DNA of 29,176 bases, taken from JAEUUM01 sp038326165. GTDB lineage: Bacteria; Bacteroidota; Bacteroidia; Chitinophagales; Saprospiraceae. Shown in pieces: positions 23,401 to 29,176 of this stretch; the stretch's first letter is position 1, and the number at the start of each line of letters is the position of its first letter. The translations under genes were made by a program, and so were the position numbers. The stretch lies in the NCBI GenBank assembly GCA_038326165.1, contig JBBQJT010000049.1, positions 1 through 29,176 of the forward strand, written 5' to 3'. Below the pieces are notes generated by a model that was not told the origin of the DNA, searched no databases, and saw only the letters and a list, made by a program, of their open reading frames with translations.

Positions 23401-24378
23401 CAGGATAAAATTAGCGATCCTTACAAACTCTCTGCAGCAGATGTAACTGGAGATGAGAAAATCAATCTCGCAGATTTGCTTGACATCAAACAACAACTCT
23501 TGGGTCTAAACATCCCATTTGAAGGATTGAAGAGTTATAAATTCTACAGAAATACCGATCAGGATTTCATGATGAAAAAACCTTTAAATACGCTTGAAGA
23601 CTATATTGACATTCCGAATATAAGCTACCACATGCTTTTGCAAGATTTTACAGGCATGAAATATGGAGATATCGACCAATCGAGCATGAATGGTTTATTG
23701 AACAACAGCAATGAAACCCGTGATTCGAAAGCCTTTGATCTCATTTTGCCAGATCTTGAATTAAAATCTGGAGAAATAGCATGGATAGAACTTTCATACC
23801 AGTCAGATACCGAATTGGAAGGCATTCTTGCTGGCTTGAGGATTGATGAATCCATGAGTATATTATCAACCATGCCAATGCCAGGCACAGATATCAATCA
23901 TGCAAGACAATCTCTTAAACTTCTGAGCACTGCCCAAACCCTTCGCGCTGGGAGGCATCTGGCACGAGTTCAAATTCAAGCCAATAAAGATCTTGAACTC
24001 AAAAATGCAATCCACCTGGATGAAACATTTAACCAGGAAGGATTTGATCAGGCATTGGACAAAAGAAAAATCAATTTGGTATTTCATGGAAAGCCAGAGA
24101 ATAAGAATGACACAGAATTGACCATGTTGATAGGGCCATATCCCAATCCATTCAATCAAACGAGTATGTGGACATTATCGAATACGGCAGCGTCGATTGC
24201 TGTTTTGGAAATATTTGCCACTAGTGGGCAGCTTTGCCTGGTCAAACAAATAGAACTCAATCAAGGCAATAATACGATTGTGATTGACTCCAGCGAACTT
24301 CCTGCAACAGGTTTGTACCAATGGAAGATAAGCTCATCAGAAATATCCAAAACAGGAAAATTGATCTTGCTGAAGTAG
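20425..24378 (+). CDS. Large secreted HYR-domain protein with dockerin-like module and T9SS sorting domain
   Basis: A 1317-residue surface or secreted protein. The signal peptide is at about 17-36 (ending VLAQ); Met20 is an alternative start. Residues 125-900 contain a series of Cys-paired beta-sandwich modules, each with a DxTPP-like linker and DNC/DAC motif, of HYR (hyalin repeat) type; the clearest is 726-814. Residues 905-965 resemble a carboxypeptidase-regulatory or SdrD-B-like fold. Residues 975-1030 form a dockerin-like pair of helices around ADVTGDEKINLADLL with Ca2+-loop residues. Residues 1104-1222 may be cohesin-like. The C-terminal 85 residues (GPYPNPFNQTSMW to the terminal Lys) are a type A T9SS sorting domain. 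Adhesion or matrix binding is the likely role. It stands alone and ends in a strong terminator. Confidence 0.88.
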   Translation: MRQTTTWPIIIGLFKRHIIMTSLILLAFHENAVLAQCPLVCKGNVNLSIGTTGAANITIYNLMNNPSTACIPFYQIMLKDADNKPVPNPVTCAYLGQTLTFSVTDIQTGNKCWGYLKVEDKLAPTISCQDLSIECNVPNDPLSLGGISVTDNCDSKPTIFSQGEVITAMNCDALPGTPFWTITRTWIAQDKSGNFSKPCTQKITVLKPGLNNIIWPKNYTIANGNALDCAEPDLSPDSLGEPLYSNGLPLILACKIFFTHKDTTLFRCSGSRDILRTWTVLDCCNNNKVTHVQVIQLIDSTPPKVVCPSDFTINTLPGQCVATINLPVPPITDDCTNPDSITVSISGSGFGALGFGPYNNIPPGWYEVNYVICDDCLNCTSCHFAFQVIDNEVPFIICNNNFTIALDSMGMATLSVDSINLQITDNCCLDSIDVKLMGQPDSLFGSFVKFDCELVDTMVMAVLRAQDCNGNVNFCMVLVNVIDTIAPIIQCPNDITINCTVDPDTVTTGIPLALDACGIDSLFFQDSSMLNPCGIGEIRRFWSAIDSSGNISTCIQRVLIRDLTPPLILFPADITISCVLNPDSTLTGFPTVTDDCGIFLIFHSDVIIAQPNACDFIRRTWTVRDICSNVDFTDDQSITLLDFVPPTWVTLPGSLDVTVACDKDVPNTIPVAKDNCSGVVVNVISDTKVNNICLNRYNRLITYRASDRCENNSVPFVVKITVRDTVPPTLMNCPADVTLNLAPDSCSAFLQFPPVTALDNCTDVTISNNSPFANNNGGNISGTYPIGVHVITITVRDACNNQASCTVRITVRDVTPPMANCVGQNLSFLVSIQQKDSLFIITQQFIQQFFTWSDACGPVSFAANPDTFTCQSTGPPPKNFTITLTDASGNITTCMGTVFVVDSFNVCGSMFANGRFIGGQLLNPFGEPFAYHEMTIEQDGTPHSVFTDENGYFMFAHVPDGSHLRITPENKKDFTKEVDLKDFLILLRHQLGQDKISDPYKLSAADVTGDEKINLADLLDIKQQLLGLNIPFEGLKSYKFYRNTDQDFMMKKPLNTLEDYIDIPNISYHMLLQDFTGMKYGDIDQSSMNGLLNNSNETRDSKAFDLILPDLELKSGEIAWIELSYQSDTELEGILAGLRIDESMSILSTMPMPGTDINHARQSLKLLSTAQTLRAGRHLARVQIQANKDLELKNAIHLDETFNQEGFDQALDKRKINLVFHGKPENKNDTELTMLIGPYPNPFNQTSMWTLSNTAASIAVLEIFATSGQLCLVKQIELNQGNNTIVIDSSELPATGLYQWKISSSEISKTGKLILLK

Positions 24379-24410
24379 TTTAAATACAGTCACAGTTTGA
24401 AACACCAAAG

Positions 24411-24442
24411 AACGCAGTAGGAAAACTTACTGCGTTTTTTTT
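24411..24442 (+). terminator. Rho-independent terminator after the HYR protein gene
   Basis: Perfect 9-bp stem AACGCAGTA / TACTGCGTT with an 8-base loop, followed directly by a run of eight T (24435-24442, the first two within the stem). It begins 32 bases after the stop codon. Confidence 0.93.
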
Positions 24443-24608
24443 CATTACAAGAGCCATTCAAGTCATTTTATGAAAATAGACCGGAGGTTAATCAAGAATT
24501 ATGACTTACTGGTCAATTATAAAAGCACATTCAAAACAAAAAACACCCACTGAGGCTTATTTCCCACACTTTTGTAGTGTTATTACAATCCAAACTGAAC
24601 ACAACACT

Positions 24609-25094
24609 ATGAAACAAGATCTTGGTTTTTACATACGCTGCATGCGAATCAGCATTGGGATAATTTATATTTGGTTTGGTGCATTGAAGTTTTTTCCCCA
24701 TATCAGCCCAGCCGAAGATCTTGCTCAGCACACCATACAATTGCTTACACAAGGATTGATATCCGGAACCTTGGCAGTAAAAATGCTTGCGGTATTTGAA
24801 GTTGCAATCGGGTTTTTCATGTTGTTCAATATCCAGATATGCCTTGTGATCATGGCAATGCTGGGTCATATTCTTTGTACTTTGACACCTGCATTGATAT
24901 TGCCCGACCTGTTTTTCACCCATGCTCCTTATGGCTTAACATTGGTTGGTCAATACATTATAAAGAACACAGTTTTCATTTTTGCAGCATTGTTGATACA
25001 TCGATATCAGCAGCTTCAAGATAAGGCATACCCAACAAGTGTTTTTCAAAGAAAATACAGCGCTGGTGCAGAATCAACTGATTTTACAAATTGA
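24609..25094 (+). CDS. DoxX-like small membrane protein
   Basis: A 161-residue protein with four membrane segments. The first contains GIIYIWFGALKFFPHISPAED, the pattern of DoxX / DUF417-type proteins, and the later helices include KMLAVFEVAIGFFMLF, MAMLGHILCTLTP and QYIIKNTVFIFAALLIH. Such proteins are found with oxidoreductases and redox stress systems, but no specific reaction is established. I chose the ATG at 24609 over an open frame from 24501, because the upstream 36 codons have no family-like content and a -7-like CACTTTTG (24567-24574) lies there. It is monocistronic, behind the terminator. Confidence 0.8.
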   Translation: MKQDLGFYIRCMRISIGIIYIWFGALKFFPHISPAEDLAQHTIQLLTQGLISGTLAVKMLAVFEVAIGFFMLFNIQICLVIMAMLGHILCTLTPALILPDLFFTHAPYGLTLVGQYIIKNTVFIFAALLIHRYQQLQDKAYPTSVFQRKYSAGAESTDFTN

Positions 25095-25341
25095 TTCTTA
25101 AAATTGCCGAGGCCGTCAGCTTCTCAGATGATATTAGACTCTCAGAAAGTTCGGTTAGACAATACCTAAGATTTTCATCAAAACATAATACTTTGAGCAG
25201 AGTCCAACATCCTTTGACCCATCAAACTCGGAGGGCAAATTACACCAAAGCGGATTTGGGTTCAAAATAACAAACACGAATACAAGCTGCACAAGAACAA
25301 AAAGGCCTAATAATTCGTAACCCATAGTTCAATTACCAGCT
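25095..25341. other. 247-base intergenic stretch, nothing recognised
   Basis: Between the DoxX-like gene and the DUF2490 gene I see no open frame of family-like content, no hairpin with a T-run and no clear promoter box. Confidence 0.5.
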
Positions 25342-26076
25342 TTGGGCATCAATTACAAGTTAATATCCCTGTTTACTATACTCACTATTGGACTGAAAAT
25401 CCAACATGTAGATGCTCAAGCCATTCGATTTACAGGATTTGCACCTGTTATTACTCTGAATCTAAACCATGGCAATAAGTGGACTTTTCAACAAGTGATC
25501 AGCAATTGCATCAATCCGAAGGATTATACATTTGGCACATTGGATTATCCAGCTGGAGACATCAGACTGCAGTTAGTCACTGATGCGGCCTATCATTTCA
25601 ATCAGCATTTGACTTTTTCATTGGGTTTCATGTATGCGAGCAACTTTCCTTTTGACACCCGACATACCAACGAATATCGGCCCTATCAGCAATTGGTTAT
25701 CAAGCATTCAATGGGCCAATGGAAATTCAGACACAGGCTTCGACTGAACCAAAGGTTGATCGAGAACAAACAAACCTTGAAAGTCAGCAATACCAATATG
25801 TTCCAATACTTAATAGGATTTAGGCATGAAATATTCAATGTCAATTGGTACGCCACAGGTTATATTGAACCCTACATTACCCTTTCGGGCCCCAATAAAT
25901 TTGCATTTTATAACGAATTCTGGGGCAATATTGGTTTGGGGCATCACATCAATAACAGATGGGGCAATCTTCAACTGTGCTTAGGTTACGAGTGGCTTAT
26001 TCGCAATAAGGAATTGGATATTCGTGAAATGTGGTATCCAGAACTGACCTGGATTTTGGATTTGCACGCAAAATAG
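25342..26076 (+). CDS. DUF2490 outer-membrane protein
   Basis: The 244-residue protein has a signal peptide of about 25 residues (ISLFTILTIGLKIQHVDAQ). It is rich in amphipathic beta strands with many aromatic residues, ending WYPELTWILDLHAK. The segment EYRPYQQLVIKH followed by WKFRHRLRLNQRL is the diagnostic core of DUF2490, a family of predicted outer-membrane barrels common in Bacteroidota with no known substrate. The start is TTG at 25342; no in-frame ATG occurs before the mature region, so TTG is needed to retain the signal peptide. The upstream region shows no obvious promoter. Confidence 0.75.
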   Translation: MGINYKLISLFTILTIGLKIQHVDAQAIRFTGFAPVITLNLNHGNKWTFQQVISNCINPKDYTFGTLDYPAGDIRLQLVTDAAYHFNQHLTFSLGFMYASNFPFDTRHTNEYRPYQQLVIKHSMGQWKFRHRLRLNQRLIENKQTLKVSNTNMFQYLIGFRHEIFNVNWYATGYIEPYITLSGPNKFAFYNEFWGNIGLGHHINNRWGNLQLCLGYEWLIRNKELDIREMWYPELTWILDLHAK

Positions 26077-26268
26077 AAGCGTATTTTTAGGAATATGAGA
26101 GCGACTGTCCATACAAGAAGCTCAATAAATATGTGGCTTTCACCAATTTTAAGGAATAAAGAATTCAAAGCCTTTGACTACTTACGAAAATGGTTAATGC
26201 AAAAATTATGCGATACCACAGAAAGTAAAAAATTTTAGTGCTCCTTTCTTTTTGAATATTTCATGCAA

Positions 26269-27093
26269 CTAAAGATTTACAGAAGCACCAACTGCAAGTA
26301 TGTATTCAAAAGCATAGAATTGATGATTTGCTGTTCCTCCAAATGGCAGTAATGCATTGGTGTAATGAACGAAGGAATACTTAATTTCATTCTCAATAAA
26401 GAAGTGATGAAAGAAATCATAACGCAAGCCCAAATCGACGCCAGCCAAATAACCAGCAACGTGAAATTTTTCATCTCGGCGCACACCAAATAAGGTCGCA
26501 TCAGTTCTTGGATAAACAAATCCACCACCAGCCTTTGCCAATAAACTCAGCCAATGATTAGTAGATTTATCATGCAGCAAAGAAAAACGTTTGACTAAAA
26601 ACAATGAAGCGAAATTTGCTCCGTTAGTATGTTCAAAAGCCAGGAATGGTTTTCCAATAGTTGTATCTGCATCCATATAGCTACCGTTGACAATTCCTTT
26701 GATTCTAAATCGCTGCTGATCTTTTACTACATATTTTGCATGGTCGTAATTTATTTCAATACCTAGATCGTGCTTATTGTTGAAAAAATATCCAATACGA
26801 AATGAGTATTGTGGAATAGAAATATTGGAAGTTAAAATTTGATCAAAACCAGGGCGATCTGCTGCTTCAAGATTGTACGCCACAAAATCGTACTTTCCTT
26901 GTCCATCATCTTTGAATCGAATATCGCTTCTACTGAACCAATCTCGGTTGTATCCAAACGAAAAGTACAGGGTGCCATGATTAAGTTTAGCATTGGTAGG
27001 GCAATTATATATTTCTTGTTGCAAAGCAATGTCTTGGCCGTTAGCAGCAGAAAAAGAAAGCAGTAAGACACAAAATAGTGTAATTTTATACAT
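26269..27093 (-). CDS. Predicted outer-membrane beta-barrel protein
   Basis: The 274-residue protein has a clear signal peptide (MYKITLFCVLLLSFSAANGQ). It is followed by alternating amphipathic strands rich in Phe, Tyr and Gly, such as TLYFSFGYNRDWF, YSFRIGYFFNNKHDLGIEINYD and FIENEIKYSFVHYTN, ending in ILAVGASVNL. This is the layout of an eight- to ten-stranded outer-membrane barrel. No enzyme motif is visible and I cannot assign a specific family. It has its own promoter, faces the DUF2490 gene convergently, and lies downstream of the repeat- and transposase-rich right end. Confidence 0.75.
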   Translation of the reverse strand: MYKITLFCVLLLSFSAANGQDIALQQEIYNCPTNAKLNHGTLYFSFGYNRDWFSRSDIRFKDDGQGKYDFVAYNLEAADRPGFDQILTSNISIPQYSFRIGYFFNNKHDLGIEINYDHAKYVVKDQQRFRIKGIVNGSYMDADTTIGKPFLAFEHTNGANFASLFLVKRFSLLHDKSTNHWLSLLAKAGGGFVYPRTDATLFGVRRDEKFHVAGYLAGVDLGLRYDFFHHFFIENEIKYSFVHYTNALLPFGGTANHQFYAFEYILAVGASVNL

Positions 27094-27111
27094 AAGGGGA
27101 GCAAAGGTAAT

Positions 27112-27119
27112 AGTTTCGT
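27112..27119 (-). promoter_or_regulatory. Bacteroidota -7 box for the barrel protein gene
   Basis: The minus strand reads TACCTTTG, an exact match to TAnnTTTG, 18 bases before the ATG at 27093. Confidence 0.5.
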
Positions 27120-27163
27120 AAATTTTGTTTCTGTCAATTTGTAATAGTCGATCCTAATGATTA

Positions 27164-27488
27164 GATCGGGATCTAAATCAAATCGGGGACTTGTCAAGAA
27201 TTTATTCCGATCATGCAGATTCAACCCAGAATCCGCTACCACGGATTCTGCCCCTTGGGTCAACGAAAAACATGGTTTTTGTCGAGGTTAAGCCCCGACA
27301 AAATATTGATCTTAGTCAATATTTTGTTTCCTCTGACGATACTTACATTCTAGTCAGACTCATAGACTCTTAATTTTATGACGATTTTTTAACGGTCAGA
27401 GTTTTAAAGACTGTATAATTGCATATTGGTTTGACAAATTTTCAAAATTTGTCAAATCTCCTTGACCCTCTTGGTATCGATCCCGATC
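27164..27488. repeat. Cluster of inverted repeats beside the transposase relic
   Basis: Outer 10-base inverted copies GATCGGGATC (27164-27173) and GATCCCGATC (27479-27488) bracket four hairpins. These are CAGAATCCG/CGGATTCTG (27227-27250, 6-base loop), TTTTGTCG/CGACAAAA (27277-27303), CAAAATATTGA/TCAATATTTTG (27299-27326, 6-base loop) and a perfect 13-bp stem TTTGACAAATTTT with one central base (27430-27456). The second and third share 27299-27303, so they exclude each other. The last lies inside the transposase fragment. REP-type elements cluster like this near their transposase, but I cannot show repetition elsewhere in the genome. The interval 27120-27395 has no gene. Confidence 0.8.
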
Positions 27489-27875
27489 ACGATCACCAAC
27501 TTGATCCCATTTTCCACCTACACCTGCTAACAAGCCTGATCTTGGAGACCCACCCAAATCCAATAAACCCATACGTTGAAGCCAAGGCATCACATAGTCT
27601 TTGTGAAATGTAAGCTTAACAGATCCAAAATCATCCAAACCGCTTTTGATCAATGCTTCGGCATCGTACACCCTCACAAAGAGGTGAAAGTGATTGTCCA
27701 AAAGACAATACGCAAACGTATCAAAATACCCTGTCATCTTTTCAGCATACTTTTTTAGAAAGTATCTAAAATTCTCTTCAGTATAGAAAATCCGGCATCG
27801 GTTGATACCACGATTGTACATGTGGTAGTACTTACCAGGGAGTAATGGTATACTGAGGTCTTCTTTTGCTGCCAT
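27396..27875 (-). pseudogene. REP-associated (Y1/IS200-like, HUH) transposase, 3'-truncated
   Basis: The first 75 or so residues match the Y1 transposase fold: YYHMYNRGINRCRIFYTEEN near 17-36, RYFLKKYAEKM and the metal-binding HUH motif DNHFHLFVRV at about 61-70. A low-complexity segment follows (Asp/Arg repeats, then LTNFENLSNQ), which resembles the linker found in Bacteroidota members of this family. The frame stops at 159 residues. The C-terminal helix that carries the catalytic Tyr (pattern NAYAK-N, then LFQRRF) is absent, and I do not find it in the other frames just downstream. The gene is therefore probably inactive. It begins 13 bases after the Cas4 fragment. Confidence 0.75.
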
Positions 27876-27888
27876 AACTTAGCTTGGC

Positions 27889-28077
27889 TTAACTGTAACA
27901 AAATTCATAATAACTGCAACGCTTGCACACCGGTTTGTTAATTATTTTCGGTATGTCTTCTGAGCCTATGATATCTTTAATCTCTTGTTCCCAACGCTCA
28001 ATGTCCAAAATATCTGCATCTGTCAACTCGACTTGGGTAGTATGCCGCAATGTCGGGTACTCAATAGGCCAATCCAC
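27889..28077 (-). pseudogene. Cas4-like nuclease, C-terminal fragment
   Basis: The 62 residues match the C-terminus of Cas4: EYPTLRHTTQVELTDADILDI, then PVCKRCSYYEFCYS at the end with three iron-sulfur cluster Cys (51, 54, 60). The whole RecB-like nuclease core (about 110-140 residues, with the fourth Cys) is missing. The frame is closed by a TAG a few codons upstream of the GTG at 28077, and the preceding DNA belongs to a different frame. No cas1, cas2 or CRISPR array is in the window. It is a relic or a rearrangement product. Confidence 0.75.
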
Positions 28078-28285
28078 CCTTTGGTGCCAGCTGACAGGCT
28101 AAGATGTTTTGGTCTGAAAAAGAAGGCAATGCATAAAGCCCTCCTTGTAGATTGAACAACAGACCTTCGAATTTTAAAGTATTGTTAGCTCTAAGCACAG
28201 AAGACCAGTTGGATTCAAAAGATGAATGTCCAGCATCCAACCTGAATATTTGGATTCCATTTTCATTTATATAGTTTAAAACCAA
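28061..28285 (-). pseudogene. Unidentified gene fragment, possibly from a beta-propeller protein
   Basis: A 74-codon open stretch with no proper start (first possible initiator TTG at 28285, a stop shortly upstream). It contains FEGLLFNLQGGLYALPSFSD and ACQLAPKGG, reminiscent of one blade of a secreted beta-propeller. It runs into the Cas4 fragment at about 28075 with a frame change, so the junction looks like a recombination breakpoint. The family is not assigned. Confidence 0.35.
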
Positions 28286-28417
28286 TACTTTATACTAATG
28301 ATTCCCTAAATAATTCATTACCAATTTTTATACTATTATGGCAAATACAGCGATTGTAGTTTTAAAAATTGTAAAACATGAAAGGTTGATCTAAATTTGA
28401 TTTTCATAGCTGAACTT

Positions 28418-28511
28418 TGTTGTGAATTGCTTTTAAATTGCTTTTGAGTCCTGATATCTTCGATTTTAAGAGAAAGATCGTCAGGATTATCTTAGTGTGG
28501 CTTTCAACAAC
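28418..28511. repeat. 94-bp direct repeat, copy 1, with internal hairpin
   Basis: Copy 1 of a 94-base element identical to copy 2 except at 28455 (T here, C there). It begins TGTTGTGAATTGC and ends TTTCAACAAC, so its ends form an imperfect inverted pair. Two tandem ATTGCTTTT units lie near the left end. The internal hairpin pairs 28449-28460 with 28474-28486 (12 pairs, one bulged C), including a T28455 to G28480 wobble if transcribed as plus-strand RNA. Confidence 0.92.
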
Positions 28512-28540
28512 TCCAGACACGCGATGTTGAAGCTTTAATG

Positions 28541-28634
28541 TGTTGTGAATTGCTTTTAAATTGCTTTTGAGTCCTGACATCTTCGATTTTAAGAGAAAGA
28601 TCGTCAGGATTATCTTAGTGTGGCTTTCAACAAC
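28541..28634. repeat. 94-bp direct repeat, copy 2, with internal hairpin
   Basis: Copy 2, separated from copy 1 by 29 unique bases. The hairpin arms are 28572-28583 and 28597-28609 and pair fully apart from the bulged C, because C28578 faces a G where copy 1 has a T. Identity is 93 of 94 bases, indicating recent duplication or strong constraint. Confidence 0.92.
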
Positions 28635-28737
28635 GGATCAAATAATTCTTATTAGTATTGGTAGATTTGAGCTAGATATTCTAAGATATTTCGATAGAAT
28701 GCTCTCAGTATTTCGCTATACCCAGCCATAAAGACAT

Positions 28738-29157
28738 TTAAGAAGGTGAATTTTTGAAATAGATAATTTTTTCATTTATTTGTGTACTTGTCTTTTGACC
28801 AAAAACTTTTTTGATCAATCCGATGGTATTCTTCAATCGGGTTACAACATCTGTATTGTTTGCATATTCGACCTTACTGTACTCCATAGCATCAAAGTCC
28901 TTGTAGAATTCAATTTTTAAATTAATCCCATGAGTTGAAATTGGCTCAGATGCGACAGGGCTTGCCTCTATAGCTATAAATTTTTTCATTTTATTCAGTG
29001 CCAAATAACCAACATGTTTATTCCTCCAACTGTATAAAGTAGTGGCATGGATACCAAATCTTGAAGATACCTGCTCCACAGTATTATGATCTTCCAAGGA
29101 CATTTGGACAATTTGAAGTTTTTCCTCCTTGCTAAATCGTTTCTTAAGCCTGGACAT
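28738..29157 (-). CDS. Transposase orfA-like helix-turn-helix protein (orphan)
   Basis: The first 50 of 139 residues are a transposase HTH: RFSKEEKLQIVQMSLEDHN, then FGIHATTLYSWRNKH, as in orfA of IS3- and IS66-type elements. The remaining part contains FIAIEASPVA and GINLKIEFYKDF, which loosely recalls the IS66 orfA tail; I cannot choose a family with confidence. The orfB/transposase partner that should follow on the minus strand is absent: the DNA below 28738 holds the 94-bp repeats. The ATG at 29157 is close to the window edge, so an upstream element end may lie just outside. Confidence 0.65.
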   Translation of the reverse strand: MSRLKKRFSKEEKLQIVQMSLEDHNTVEQVSSRFGIHATTLYSWRNKHVGYLALNKMKKFIAIEASPVASEPISTHGINLKIEFYKDFDAMEYSKVEYANNTDVVTRLKNTIGLIKKVFGQKTSTQINEKIIYFKNSPS

Positions 29158-29176
29158 TTTAGATAATTTTTAAAGC

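Larger units (their letters stand above)
28286..28737. other. 452-base gene-free region carrying the 94-bp direct repeats
   Basis: I find no credible coding frame. The left part (28286-28417) is AT-rich without clear motif. 28418-28634 holds the duplicated hairpin element, and 28635-28737 shows nothing I can name. Confidence 0.7.

Noticed and set aside
27299..27326. Intrinsic terminator for the transposase relic
   Set aside because: The 11-bp stem is strong but AT-rich, and neither strand has a proper T-run after it; it fits better as part of the inverted-repeat cluster.
28418..28634. CRISPR array (repeat starting GTTGTG and ending ACAAC, 29-base spacer, Cas4 fragment nearby)
   Set aside because: Only two copies exist, the repeat is 94 bases instead of about 36, it carries an internal hairpin with a bulge, and no effector or cas1/cas2 genes are present in the window.

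Overview
The window is about 29 kb from a Gram-negative member of the Bacteroidota, most likely a Saprospiraceae-type bacterium; the family assignment is inference. The support is a large secreted protein with HYR modules, a dockerin-like module and a C-terminal type IX secretion (T9SS) sorting domain; the LptD / SPOR-amidase / MCE-protein neighbourhood; a DUF6428 arsenic cluster; AT-rich DNA; no Shine-Dalgarno-like leaders at the starts I inspected; and several promoters matching the Bacteroidota -7 box TAnnTTTG.

Positions 1-10072 hold envelope genes. A TMTC-like membrane/TPR protein runs off the left edge on the minus strand. Divergent from it is a plus-strand set: an MsbA-like ABC exporter, a small unknown membrane protein and murB. 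Tail to tail with murB is a minus-strand pair, a periplasmic Amidase_3 with a SPOR-like tail and an MCE/MlaD-family protein. A 55-bp divergent promoter region separates that pair from lptD. Together these genes serve peptidoglycan synthesis and turnover, lipid transport and LPS assembly.

Positions 10184-12858 are a compact arsenic operon: a 32-bp palindromic operator, arsR, a DUF6428 protein with a Cys-rich tail, the arsenite exporter acr3 and a metallophosphoesterase. No arsC lies inside it. A low-molecular-weight phosphatase lies convergently just downstream, in an operon with a small membrane-anchored protein.

Positions 13762-20215 hold galactokinase directly behind a membrane-anchored class III adenylate cyclase, a divergent MBL-fold hydrolase, an intergenic repeat region (a 127-bp telomere-like CCCATAAA/CCATAAA array, an ACGTTTAA array and a hairpin), and a B12-binding-type radical SAM protein whose conserved N-terminus begins at a non-ATG codon.

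Positions 20425-27093 hold the 1317-residue secreted HYR protein with a textbook intrinsic terminator, a DoxX-like membrane protein, a DUF2490 protein and an outer-membrane-barrel-like protein.

Positions 27094-29176 look like mobile-element debris: a dense cluster of inverted repeats, a 3'-truncated REP-type (Y1/HUH) transposase, a Cas4 C-terminal fragment fused to another gene fragment, a near-perfect 94-bp direct repeat containing a hairpin, and an orphan transposase orfA-like gene. The two least explained structures are the 94-bp hairpin repeat pair, whose only difference preserves base pairing, and the inverted-repeat cluster next to the transposase relic. No complete new defence or metabolic system is evident.
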